This document shows positions 7,930 to 16,196 of a stretch of 30,629 nt of DNA, one piece after another. Source of the stretch: Flammeovirgaceae bacterium UBA976 (lineage in GTDB: Bacteria > Bacteroidota > Bacteroidia > Cytophagales > Cyclobacteriaceae). A model generated the notes under the pieces. It saw only the letters and a list, made by a program, of their open reading frames with translations, was not told where the DNA came from and searched no databases. Where the stretch lies: positions 1 to 30,629 of the forward strand of contig DBBU01000017.1 in NCBI GenBank assembly GCA_002292365.1, in the 5' to 3' direction. Positions within the stretch are counted from its first letter, which is position 1, and each line of letters starts with the position of its first letter. The position numbers were made by a program, and so were the translations under genes.

Positions 7930-8372
7930 TAGCAGCAAATTAAACCGATAATTCCTTCATAAGTTGAATTTGACAAGATAATAAATAAAATCTGAATGTG
8001 AAATGATAGGGTCTAGCTTAAGAAAAGGGCAACTCTCAATAGAATGATTAATTACAATAGCTCAGAGACAAGTAAAAAATATTGAAAAATAAATCAGATC
8101 CTATGTTATATTAAAGCTAAGGATAACTCTTCTTTAAGATTACTTTAGAGGGTCATGTTCCCATGGACTAAGGAAGGATCATATGGACGTTTTTTACCTT
8201 GTTGGACATAAGAGATGACATCTATTAACAATTGGCAAAAGAAGAAGGTATATGCTAGGGAACTTCCACGGGTAAGACCGCCTATGCCTCAACATAAAGT
8301 TATTTTCAATATTTAATTATCATAGCACTTTTCTATATATTTGTTCTTTTCGAACTTAAAATCAACCTAAAA
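7930..8372. other. 443-nt gene-free divergent intergenic region
   Basis: This lies between the J-domain-like gene (leftward) and the secreted paralogue at 8373 (rightward). I find no open frame with coding character, tRNA or strong hairpin. It holds a -7 promoter box near the right end. Around 8169-8188 a stretch containing AAGGAAGGATCATATG resembles one upstream of degP (676-692). Confidence 0.6.
8336..8343 (+). promoter_or_regulatory. Putative -7 box (TATATTTG) for the 8373 gene
   Basis: TATATTTG is an exact TAnnTTTG match, 29 nt before the ATG at 8373. No clear -33 TTTG is visible at normal spacing. Confidence 0.5.
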
Positions 8373-9137
8373 ATGAGACAATTATTTATATCAATGGTGC
8401 TCGTCTTGAGTACCTACATGATTCAAGCACAAGAGTATGGTGTGTACTCAATGCATTTTGTAAGAATAGAAGGCAATACAGCCGATTTTGAAAAAGTTCA
8501 ATCTATGTACATGCAAAAAGTGGCCAAGGAAGCTACCGAAAAAGGAGATATCACCTTTTGGGCATTTCTGAAACGTGTGACCATGGACAATATTGACGAT
8601 GAAGAGAGATACAACTATGTATTCGTTCAATCAAATACCAGTATTGAGGCGATGCTTAGTGAAAAAAACAACTGGTGGAATGATGCCCCTGAGGTACTTA
8701 GTGCGGAAGAACAAGCCCTTGTCAGTGCCCTGAATGCAACTCATACCTGGACGGCTGATTCAAGACATATCTATCTAGATGAAGGTAGTATTGCCAAAGG
8801 ACTTGGAGGTTTTATTCAATTTAATTTTGCCCGTCCAGCAAATGTTGACGGCTTCATCCAAGAAAATTTAACCTTATGGAAACCCTATTTCGAAAAAACT
8901 ATGGATAGCATGGGTATGGTCAATTGGGGCGTTGGTAGAAAACTAGCTCCCTTGGGTGCCAATTGGGCCAAAGTATCTACATGGGATATGTTTAATACGC
9001 TAGATGAGTTAATGAAATATCGAATTGGGTACAAGCTTCCAGCAGATCTGCTAAAAAAATCTAAAATGGGGGATCACAATCCTGATGGCTTTATGATGAT
9101 GCCTATTTTTCAGATGATCGCAAACTCGGCACAATAA
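8373..9137 (+). CDS. Secreted protein of unknown function, paralogue cluster member
   Basis: The 254-residue product has a signal peptide (MRQLFISMVLVLSTYMIQAQ) and is otherwise soluble. It is again built as two strand-helix-strand halves, starting near EYGVYSMHFVRIEG (21) and GGFIQFNFARPANV (about 145). This is consistent with two fused dimeric alpha/beta-barrel domains. It is the closest intact relative of the pseudogene that follows 60 nt later. Shared blocks include FEK…KVA…KG, a central NWW/DWW segment, and a W…M…W-VG-K pattern in the second half. Tryptophans are frequent, as in the 6005 product. No known active-site motif is seen. It has its own promoter box at 8336. Confidence 0.75.
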   Translation: MRQLFISMVLVLSTYMIQAQEYGVYSMHFVRIEGNTADFEKVQSMYMQKVAKEATEKGDITFWAFLKRVTMDNIDDEERYNYVFVQSNTSIEAMLSEKNNWWNDAPEVLSAEEQALVSALNATHTWTADSRHIYLDEGSIAKGLGGFIQFNFARPANVDGFIQENLTLWKPYFEKTMDSMGMVNWGVGRKLAPLGANWAKVSTWDMFNTLDELMKYRIGYKLPADLLKKSKMGDHNPDGFMMMPIFQMIANSAQ

Positions 9138-9152
9138 AGTACGTTGATAAAC

Positions 9153-9186
9153 CATTAAGTTTTCAAACTTTTTTTAAACCTTAATG
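9153..9186 (+). terminator. Weak terminator-like hairpin after the 8373 gene
   Basis: AAGTT and AACTT form a short stem around TTCA (9157-9170), followed by a run of T to 9175. A wider pair CATTAAG (9153-9159) with CTTAATG (9180-9186) encloses it. The stem is A/T-rich, so efficiency is doubtful. Confidence 0.35.
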
Positions 9187-9197
9187 AACCAAAAATC

Positions 9198-9940
9198 ATG
9201 AAAAATATTTTAATATTTATAGGATTGTCATGCCTAGTTTTAATGAATCAAACGAAAGCCGTTTACCAATCAAATGGCGTTCGGATATCTCCTTAAAATC
9301 AAGCGCTCTTTGAGAAAATTGAAATAGATTATGTTTCAAAAGTTGCGCAAGATGCCGTAAACAAAGGCCAACTGGGCACTCATCAAGTTGGATAAAATCA
9401 TAGGTGAGGCCAACACGGGCTACAACAATATTTTTGTTAATGGCTTTGCAAGTATTGATGCTATGAATGAAAACACCGATTGGTGGTCCAATACCAAAGC
9501 CATTGTAGGGGTTGATCCAGACATATTGTATCGCGATTTGAGAGAAGCATCCGGTATCTATTACTACCAAAGGCAAATGGGAATTGCTCCCATTGAGGCC
9601 TTCGAATATGTAATCATGAATTTTGGTCATGCCAATAATCTAGAAGGATATTTGAAAGGTGAGATGGCATGAATGGCTTATCATAAAAAAAAATATGAAC
9701 AAAACAGGTTTGAAAGCATGGGATGTAGGTACTAAATTCTTCACTGTCAATGCCAACCAGAGCACTAATGTTATGACCTAGAATGCGTTTGCTACTAAAT
9801 CCGCCGCCATGAAAGTACTGGCCAATGATGTTAATGGTTTAGGAGATTGGCCTCTAACCAACCTCAATGAAATCATGCCCGACGGATGGAAACTTATTGT
9901 TTTGGGTCAAATTTTATCCACCACAAGTCCCATACAATAA
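9198..9940 (+). pseudogene. Decayed paralogue of the 8373 secreted protein
   Basis: An ATG at 9198 opens a signal peptide (MKNILIFIGLSCLVLMNQ) that runs into a TAA at 9294-9296. Beyond it the same frame continues with clear family sequence (FEKIEIDYVSKVAQDAVNKGQ) to about 9371. A net loss of about 8 nt then shifts the frame; the next frame reads WALIKLDKIIGEA and DAMNENTDWWSN until a TGA at 9670-9672. A second shift at about 9670 moves to a third frame (EWLIIKKN, KAWDVGTKF) with a TAG at 9779-9781, and the family C-terminus NGLGDWPL ends at TAA 9938-9940. Four separate lesions point to an old pseudogene, not a sequencing slip. The open stretch 9388-9672 should not be taken as a gene of its own. 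Confidence 0.88.
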
Positions 9941-9942
9941 TG

Positions 9943-9980
9943 AAAAAAAGCCTCTTTGTGACTTTTACAGGGGCCTTTTT
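9943..9980 (+). terminator. Rho-independent terminator after the pseudogene
   Basis: A hairpin pairs AAAAAG-CCTC with GGGG-C-CTTTTT (with a bulge and an internal loop) and ends in five T. It starts 2 nt after the last stop codon, so the decayed gene keeps an intact-looking 3' end. Confidence 0.75.
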
Positions 9981-10128
9981 ATGTGCTCTTCAAAGTTTTT
10001 AAGTTTTCTTTAATTTTTTTCTTTAAACCCGACAACTTTTTTCTTAATTTATTTACCAAAACAAGTAGTCAATCATAATTTTGGGAAAAAGATAAAGGAA
10101 ATAACAGAAATCAATCTTTTTTAACTAT

Positions 10129-10164
10129 ATTTAGCCTAAATAAAAAATTCAATAAATAATTTTG
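10129..10164 (+). promoter_or_regulatory. Promoter of the 10183 small secreted protein
   Basis: The -7 box TAATTTTG (10157-10164) matches TAnnTTTG exactly. A TTTAG-like -33 element lies near 10129-10133. Initiation about 7 nt downstream would leave a leader of roughly 12 nt before the ATG at 10183. Confidence 0.6.
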
Positions 10165-10182
10165 TACCAAATAACAAAAACT

Positions 10183-10395
10183 ATGAAAAAAATTATAGCC
10201 ACTTTTATAACATTTTTTGTATTCTCAATGATTCAGGCTTCACCTAATGATCTCTCATTAAGTCAGAGCGAAACTGACATTTTAACTGACCGAGAGCTAA
10301 ACGAAGGAACATCATTTCTCGCTTCGAAAGAAATGCCAAGGAAAAGAAAGGCATCAAGATCAGGTAAAAGATCAAGCAAAAAGAGAGAAAAATAA
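10183..10395 (+). CDS. Small secreted protein with strongly basic C-terminal tail, unknown function
   Basis: The 70-residue product starts with a good signal peptide (MKKIIATFITFFVFSMIQA) followed by a short acidic/polar middle (DLSLSQSETDILTDRELNE). It ends in a tail made almost wholly of Lys, Arg, Ser and Gly (PRKRKASRSGKRSSKKREK, residues 52-70). I chose the ATG at 10183 because the signal peptide begins there; an upstream TTG lies inside the promoter box. A well-placed promoter and a hairpin terminator support a real gene. The basic tail could bind polyanions such as LPS or DNA, but this is inference. I know of no named family. Confidence 0.65.
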   Translation: MKKIIATFITFFVFSMIQASPNDLSLSQSETDILTDRELNEGTSFLASKEMPRKRKASRSGKRSSKKREK

Positions 10396-10497
10396 GACTA
10401 TAAGTTCTGATAAGAGTTTTAAAAATCAACTGAGGTCGTATCACTCTTTGGTAAAACATACAAAATGTTATAGTATTTATCCGAAAATGATATTACA

Positions 10498-10533
10498 TAA
10501 AAAACTCATACTGCCCTGTAGTATGAGTTTTTT
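10498..10533. terminator. Bidirectional terminator between convergent genes
   Basis: A 12-bp perfect stem (10501-10512 with 10520-10531) closes on a 7-nt loop. It has an A run on the left and a T run on the right, so it can serve the small secreted gene (+) and the CotH gene (-). Confidence 0.85.
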
Positions 10534-10623
10534 ATTGCCGTTATGTGAATCCCTCGGATTATTTGTAAATACTTCCTTTAAATTTAAGCATTATTATTAT
10601 GTGATTCTGAAATAAAAATTCAC

Positions 10624-13221
10624 TTAATTTTTGATTAGTTTTCTTACAAATCTCCCCTGTTCAGTATAAATTTCGAGATAATAGATTCCCGCTTGATAAC
10701 TATTTAATACCATTACAGCTTTGTTAACATCAAACCTATATTGTCCCATACATTTTCCTTCAATATCCCAAACATTAACGACTTTAATTCTCCGTCTAGC
10801 AGTAATATTTAGAATCTCCTGAACTGGATTAGGAAAGACGGACACCAAAGGCTGTAGGGTATTGATGCTACCTAAAATATTCTCATAAGCGGGTAAAATA
10901 AATTGCCCTTCCCAATTGGCCCCCTCATTATTGTCTAAGTTAACATTCTTTAAAGATAGATAAGCTCCTGCTCCATCTGCTTCAGTAGGCCAAGGAGCCT
11001 CATCTGAATACAAAACCTCATCTATTATATTTCCATAGCCGTCCAGCAATTGAACTTTTTCACTTTGATTAGATAAGCTCCTGGTGAATTCATCAAAAGG
11101 AGTAAATCCATAACGTTCTTCGAAAGAATTTGTCTCACTAGCTAAATATAAAGTGCTATGGGCCCCCATGAATATGCCTTTTGGAAATTGATAGGTAAGC
11201 CCCAACTCTCCCAAATAAAGTCCAGTAAGTTCGGCAGATGCATCACTCACATTGGTGATTTCAATGAACTCATAATCACTTGAAACCTCATTCTCTTCAG
11301 CCAAAGGATGGTAATTGATTTTAGTAATCACAAGTGCCGGCTGCGTTACCGATGCACAGGATGCTGTCGATGTCAATTGACCGGATAGCCAAGTATTCCT
11401 ATCACTGATAAAGCTCTTCAGTTCACTGACTTGTTGATTAAATATGCCTGTGGTCCCCCATAAAGCTTCTTGTCGGTCTGCTGCTTCTGAAATGTGAAGT
11501 ACCGTTTCATTGATAAAGTCCATTACTTTCAGCGTATTGAGAGGCATCCCGGGATCAGTAAGTTCTTGCCATCTTTTATTTAAATAACATCTATAAACCG
11601 GATCATCAAACAAATCTTTCCAAAATTTTGCGCCCATATTTCCCCCATCATCAAACTGCCATCCGTAAGTGAAACTTCGATCATACCCCCACATAAAGAG
11701 ATCATTGCCATAGGTTAAATTGAAATCCCAAATCGGTCCTGCACGTAACTTTCCATTACGGTCTTTATGAAAGAATGTACTGAATTGATAACCGTCTACA
11801 TTGGCTGAAAACTCATTTAAAATCATGAAATCAATAAATGAAGGAACATCTATCACAGATGGATAGCCGTCTTTAACAGAACTGTTTTTATTGCTAGATA
11901 TGTTTGCAAGACGCTCAAACTCACCTTTAATATATTCGTGCTGCAAGGGTTTGATCTCCGTAGATTTTGGATATTCATGGACAAAACTACTCCCCCATCC
12001 ACCATAATTGGGCATGCTCCAAGCTTCTAAATCTGAACCCTCAATTTTATCTGTTTTGGTGATATAACCTCCTGTAAGATTAGGTAATGAAAGGTCCTCT
12101 GGTTGAATTTTCTTTATATTAATCCGATTATCATCGGCCTTTAATTTCTCTTGAAAAAGATAGATCCCTTCATAATTTCCATTCAGCATCACTTCACAAT
12201 ATTGACCTCTCGAGGCATATTGACCTATTTGGTTAGACAGTTGATAACTTAAATAATCTCTGATCAGCGAAGAGTCGTAGGCAATTCCATTTAAAATCCA
12301 ATCATTCTCTTTGGGCATTCCTAATATACTCACGTCCTCTTTCTGACCCAGACTATCATAAGTGGTCAAAGCATATTGCTTTTTAGGTAATATAGAAGAT
12401 GAGGAACCACGTACCTCTATCTTTATGGCCCCTTTAAAATCTAAATAATCAAGGTTGGTTACATCCGAAATATCATTTCTTAGATCTGCGCCCTTATCCA
12501 CAATAATCATGTTTGCCGCAATTTTAGGTTCTGAAGGAATCGATTGATTATTGACCGTTTCTATAACTACAATAGGTAAATTAGATGATTTAAAATCCAC
12601 ATAAATAGGCGCTAAAAACCAACTCGGTGTGCTTCGATAATTATATTCAATATTATTGATGCCCAATGATAATACCGGTAAAGCCGTCATATCAGATGAA
12701 GTACTTGATTGATTATGTACTTGTACGGCAATGACATTAGTTCCCTCTACCAAAAAATCGACATCGACATCAAAATATTCTGGTTTTTGACCATCAGGTA
12801 ATAATGCGTTATGATGGCCATCGCTTAACTGATCAAAAGTAGGCGTCATTCCCGAAACCAAATCTCTTGCTATTTCTTGGCCATTAAGATACGCCACAAA
12901 TCCGTCATCATAGTCAATATCTAATCGTAACCCTTCTATCGCTTTAAGATCAATGATCTCAAAAGTTTTCCTCAAGTAAACTGAGATCGTATTTTCAGGA
13001 ACTAAAGTAGCATCATCATCATCTCCGTAACCAAATCCTGACATCCCTTGAATCCAATCTGAATAGTCAAAATCCAGCTGATTCCATAAAGCACTCGGTT
13101 GACTACTTGGTACCATGTAATGCCAGTCATCTCCCGGTAGGACTACACTCTCCCAGTGATCTATTTGCGAAAAACAAAAAGTAGGTATTAAACCAACGAA
13201 AGTTATTAAAAAAGATCTCAT
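10624..13221 (-). CDS. Secreted CotH-kinase-like / lamin-tail domain protein with T9SS sorting domain
   Basis: This is an 865-residue multidomain exported protein. After a signal peptide (1-18) comes a beta-sandwich-like region (about 60-190, VAYLNGQEIARD). A CotH-type domain follows (about 217-615), with RGSSS at 271-275, KKQYALTTYD, GMPKENDWILNG at 301-312, a conserved LNGNYEGIYLFQEKL and GPIWDFNLTYGN at 495-506. A lamin-tail domain follows at about 629-745 (VITKINYHP…YEFIEITNVSD). Residues about 790-865 are a typical type-A T9SS C-terminal domain (VSVFPNPVQEILNI … GIYYLEIYTEQG … KLIKN). CotH proteins are atypical kinases in spore formers; here surface display through T9SS is expected and the target is unknown. 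It implies that the organism has a T9SS, although no secretion-machinery gene is present in this window. Confidence 0.9.
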   Translation of the reverse strand: MRSFLITFVGLIPTFCFSQIDHWESVVLPGDDWHYMVPSSQPSALWNQLDFDYSDWIQGMSGFGYGDDDDATLVPENTISVYLRKTFEIIDLKAIEGLRLDIDYDDGFVAYLNGQEIARDLVSGMTPTFDQLSDGHHNALLPDGQKPEYFDVDVDFLVEGTNVIAVQVHNQSSTSSDMTALPVLSLGINNIEYNYRSTPSWFLAPIYVDFKSSNLPIVVIETVNNQSIPSEPKIAANMIIVDKGADLRNDISDVTNLDYLDFKGAIKIEVRGSSSSILPKKQYALTTYDSLGQKEDVSILGMPKENDWILNGIAYDSSLIRDYLSYQLSNQIGQYASRGQYCEVMLNGNYEGIYLFQEKLKADDNRINIKKIQPEDLSLPNLTGGYITKTDKIEGSDLEAWSMPNYGGWGSSFVHEYPKSTEIKPLQHEYIKGEFERLANISSNKNSSVKDGYPSVIDVPSFIDFMILNEFSANVDGYQFSTFFHKDRNGKLRAGPIWDFNLTYGNDLFMWGYDRSFTYGWQFDDGGNMGAKFWKDLFDDPVYRCYLNKRWQELTDPGMPLNTLKVMDFINETVLHISEAADRQEALWGTTGIFNQQVSELKSFISDRNTWLSGQLTSTASCASVTQPALVITKINYHPLAEENEVSSDYEFIEITNVSDASAELTGLYLGELGLTYQFPKGIFMGAHSTLYLASETNSFEERYGFTPFDEFTRSLSNQSEKVQLLDGYGNIIDEVLYSDEAPWPTEADGAGAYLSLKNVNLDNNEGANWEGQFILPAYENILGSINTLQPLVSVFPNPVQEILNITARRRIKVVNVWDIEGKCMGQYRFDVNKAVMVLNSYQAGIYYLEIYTEQGRFVRKLIKN

Positions 13222-13414
13222 ATTATTTTCTTACTGATTCATTGGGACACTCAGGAAAGAAAGAGCACTAAAATGTCCCTCCTGATTTGGTGAAATTATA
13301 AAATTTAAAAGGATACTTAAATGGAAAATCTTGACATTCACAGATTTTATCTTAAAAATACTTCCTTTTTCAAAAAAATTCTGCAGTATCGACTTTCCTA
13401 TGAACTTTGCGTAA

Positions 13415-13672
13415 TTAGGAGTCATGCCAATGACCGTGTGCTGATGACCATACTTTACCTGCGGGGGCCTGTCCCTCGGGTCGTGTACTTCCACTCTCTT
13501 CACTTTTATTGAACAACCCGTAGATTGCGGAAATAAAAAGGGCAATCAATACTCCAATCATCCAAAAAGTTTTATTTAGCTGTGTACTGACAGTCGCCTT
13601 GATTCCGTGGCAATTTTTATACTTCTTGCCACTTCCACAAGGACAAACATCATTTCTCCCAACTCTTTTCAT
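13415..13672 (-). CDS. SEC-C motif mini membrane protein with His-rich tail
   Basis: This 85-residue protein has three parts. The N-terminus has a SEC-C zinc-binding motif (C10-x-C12 … C21-H22 in [15 protein letters not shown]), as found at the end of SecA and in many small proteins. A single membrane span lies at about 36-53. The C-terminal segment [14 protein letters not shown] contains three closely spaced histidines and may bind metal. The topology would put the zinc motif in the cytoplasm and the tail outside, or the reverse; sequence does not settle it. It lies between pruA and the CotH gene on the same strand, with gaps too long for a tight operon. Function is unknown. Confidence 0.85.
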   Translation of the reverse strand: MKRVGRNDVCPCGSGKKYKNCHGIKATVSTQLNKTFWMIGVLIALFISAIYGLFNKSEESGSTRPEGQAPAGKVWSSAHGHWHDS

Positions 13673-13830
13673 TTTCTCTGTTTATAGGTTCAATTTACAA
13701 AAAATACTTCTGTAACAACATTGTTTGTATATAGAAAAATAAGCCCCTTTACTCTATTTAAATACAAAATAAAACTCAAAATATTCATAAGGCTATAACT
13801 CTAACCCTTCTAAGTTCATTCAGAACTAAC

Positions 13831-15462
13831 CTATTCAGCATCTAAAAAAGGATAATTATAATCAGTCGCTCCCATAAATGTTTCTTTTATCGTGCGCGCA
13901 CTTACCCATCTCAATAAATTCATTTGGGCTCCCGCCTTGTCATTGGTTCCAGAGCCTCTCGCTCCCCCAAATGGCTGCTGCCCAACTACTGCTCCGGTAG
14001 GCTTATCATTGATATAAAAATTACCAGCCGCATACTGTAAAACATCTGAAGCCCGCTCAATAGCATATCTGTCTTTACTAAATATTGCTCCCGTCAAAGC
14101 ATAGGCTGAACTTTGATCAACGAGCGTAAGAGTAGCTTCAAATTCATCTTGAGGATACACATAGACAGAAACTACAGGTCCAAATATTTCTTCACACATC
14201 GTCTCGTAACGTGGATTCTTGGATAAGATCACAGTTGGCTCAATAAAATAACCCTTAGCATCGTCATAATTACCTCCCGCTATGATTTCAGCATCACTAG
14301 ATGCTTTCACACGATCAATGTATTGAGTGATTTTTTTAAAGGATTTCTTATCAATCACCGCATTGATAAAATGATTGAAGTTTTCTGGAGAGCCCATTTT
14401 AATACCCTTCAAAGTACTGATTAAATGCTCTTGAACCTCCTCCCATAGATGATCTGGAATGTATACGCGTGAAGCTGCACTACATTTTTGACCTTGATAT
14501 TCAAAGGCTCCTCTGACGATAGCTGTTGAAACCTCTTGCACATCAGCTGAAGCATGGACCATAATAAAATCCTTACCTCCTGTCTCGCCGACAATTCGTG
14601 GATAACTGTTATAGATATCTATATTTTGTCCAATGGTTTTCCAAAGGTTTTTAAATACTTGTGTGCTTCCTGTAAAATGCAATCCTGCAAATTCTGGATG
14701 GTTGAATACTACTTCTCCCGCAACGGGACCATCGACATAGATCATGTTAATCACTCCATCGGGTAATCCTGCAACTTGAAAGACTTCCATGATGACTTGA
14801 GCGGAATAAATCTGTGTATAAGCAGGTTTCCATACAATGGTATTTCCCATCATTGCTGGAGCAGTACATAAATTACCAGCAATGGATGTGAAGTTGAATG
14901 GTGTTACTGCAAACACAAATCCCTCAAGGGGTCGATACTCCATTCGGTTCCAGACACCCGCTGACGATTTGGGCTGCTGACTATAAATTTCTTCCATATA
15001 AGTCGCATTGAACTTCAAGAAATCTATATATTCACAAGCAGCATCTATTTCGGCTTGGTAAATATTTTTGGATTGGCCGAGCATGGTTGCTGCATTAATT
15101 TTAGCTCGGTAAGGCCCTGCTATTAAATCCGCTGCCTTTAGAAATATGGCAGCTCGATGCTCCCAGCTCAACTTCGCCCAAGATTCCTTAGCTTCCAATG
15201 CCGCTTCAATAGCGTCATGAACATGACTGGCATCCCCCTCGTGAAAATGCCCTAAGACATATTGATGGTCATGAGGAGGGCTCATTTTAACTTTTTTTCC
15301 GGTCCTGATTTCTTCAGATCCGATATACATAGGCACATCTATTTCCTGAGATTTTGCTTGTTTTAAAGCTTCCTTAACTGCCTGTTTTTCAGAGGAGCCC
15401 TCAGTGTAATTAAGTACAGGTTCATTTATAGGTTGGGGTATTTTAAAATTTCCGTACGACAT
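13831..15462 (-). CDS. pruA: L-glutamate gamma-semialdehyde (1-pyrroline-5-carboxylate) dehydrogenase
   Basis: This enzyme oxidises glutamate gamma-semialdehyde, from proline or arginine breakdown, to glutamate with NAD. The 543-residue product is the length of stand-alone ALDH4-type enzymes. The catalytic cysteine is C327 (EYQGQKCSAASR) and the general base is E293 (VGETGGKDF). The active-site asparagine is in TPFNFTSIAGN at about 190, and a cofactor-binding segment reads VWKPA. The C-terminal RWVSARTIKETF and QQPFGGARGSGTNDKAG are also typical. No proline dehydrogenase gene is nearby, so the pathway is completed elsewhere. It has its own -7 box at 15489-15496 and is separated from the upstream yjjG-like gene by 50 nt. 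Confidence 0.96.
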   Translation of the reverse strand: MSYGNFKIPQPINEPVLNYTEGSSEKQAVKEALKQAKSQEIDVPMYIGSEEIRTGKKVKMSPPHDHQYVLGHFHEGDASHVHDAIEAALEAKESWAKLSWEHRAAIFLKAADLIAGPYRAKINAATMLGQSKNIYQAEIDAACEYIDFLKFNATYMEEIYSQQPKSSAGVWNRMEYRPLEGFVFAVTPFNFTSIAGNLCTAPAMMGNTIVWKPAYTQIYSAQVIMEVFQVAGLPDGVINMIYVDGPVAGEVVFNHPEFAGLHFTGSTQVFKNLWKTIGQNIDIYNSYPRIVGETGGKDFIMVHASADVQEVSTAIVRGAFEYQGQKCSAASRVYIPDHLWEEVQEHLISTLKGIKMGSPENFNHFINAVIDKKSFKKITQYIDRVKASSDAEIIAGGNYDDAKGYFIEPTVILSKNPRYETMCEEIFGPVVSVYVYPQDEFEATLTLVDQSSAYALTGAIFSKDRYAIERASDVLQYAAGNFYINDKPTGAVVGQQPFGGARGSGTNDKAGAQMNLLRWVSARTIKETFMGATDYNYPFLDAE

Positions 15463-15488
15463 TGTTTATTTAGTTAATTTCTATGGGT

Positions 15489-15496
15489 CAAATATA
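15489..15496 (-). promoter_or_regulatory. Putative -7 box (TATATTTG) of pruA
   Basis: On the minus strand TATATTTG matches TAnnTTTG exactly, 26 nt before the pruA ATG. The -33 element is not convincing. Confidence 0.5.
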
Positions 15497-15512
15497 AGTA
15501 ATCACCAACGAT

Positions 15513-16196
15513 TTACAGGAAGAGTGCCGGGAGTTCAATCAAGTCATGAACTTGCAATTGGGAGGGTACTTTGGATTCTTTTTGGGGATTGTACCAAACA
15601 GACCTCCATCCTGCATGGTCAGCTCCTAATATATCTGTTTGCAGATTATCCCCAATAATGACCATATCCCCTAGGGTTCCTCCACAGTAATCAAGTGTAA
15701 AATCAAAAATCTCCTTGGCTGGCTTTCGATAACCTGAAGTCTCAGAGGTCACCACCCACTTAAAGTAATGATCAATCTCACTGTATTTCAATTTGATATT
15801 CTGAGTATCATCAAAACCGTTGGTAATAATCCCTAATTCAAAATCTTTTGATAGTCTATCAAGTACTTTATGTACATTGGGCATCAATGCCTTCTTTCGA
15901 GGACATTCAATGACGAATTGATTTGATAATTCTTGAGCTAAGATAAGATCTGTGTTTTTCACGGCATTCATAATGTAACCAAACCTATGATTTCGGATTT
16001 CAAACTTATCTATTTCCCCCACATTATAGCGATGCCATAAATGTTCATTCTGTTGCTTAAATGTTTGGGTAAAATGGGCTTCATCACTGAAAAACCGGTC
16101 AAGTTCGAAAGCGCGATACATATCAAGCAATGTGTCTCGCGCATTGGTTTCATAATCCCACAAAGTATGATCTAAATCAAAAAATAACTTCGTCAC
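15513..16196 (-). CDS. yjjG: HAD-family pyrimidine nucleotidase, YjjG type
   Basis: This 227-residue HAD phosphatase matches the YjjG-like group, which dephosphorylates (noncanonical) pyrimidine nucleotides. Motif I is FFDLDHTLWD with nucleophile D7 and acid/base D9; the following WDYETNA is typical of YjjG. Motif II is in GIITNGFDD, motif III lysine is in YRKPAKEIF, and motif IV is IGDNLQTDILGADHAGW. The helical cap lies between motifs I and II. The start codon is GTG (16196) and overlaps the TGA of the upstream ArsR-like gene (GTGA), so the two are translationally coupled. Housekeeping nucleotide clean-up is the likely role. Confidence 0.88.
   Translation of the reverse strand: MTKLFFDLDHTLWDYETNARDTLLDMYRAFELDRFFSDEAHFTQTFKQQNEHLWHRYNVGEIDKFEIRNHRFGYIMNAVKNTDLILAQELSNQFVIECPRKKALMPNVHKVLDRLSKDFELGIITNGFDDTQNIKLKYSEIDHYFKWVVTSETSGYRKPAKEIFDFTLDYCGGTLGDMVIIGDNLQTDILGADHAGWRSVWYNPQKESKVPSQLQVHDLIELPALFL

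Noticed and set aside
9388..9672. Open frame of 94 codons as a separate gene
   Set aside because: Its sequence continues the decayed paralogue (DAMNENTDWWSN etc.) and starts inside the homologous region; it is a fragment of the pseudogene.
13325..13348. AAAATCT…AGATTTT hairpin after the SEC-C gene
   Set aside because: On the minus strand no U tract follows, and the stem is A/T-rich; evidence is too thin for a terminator call.
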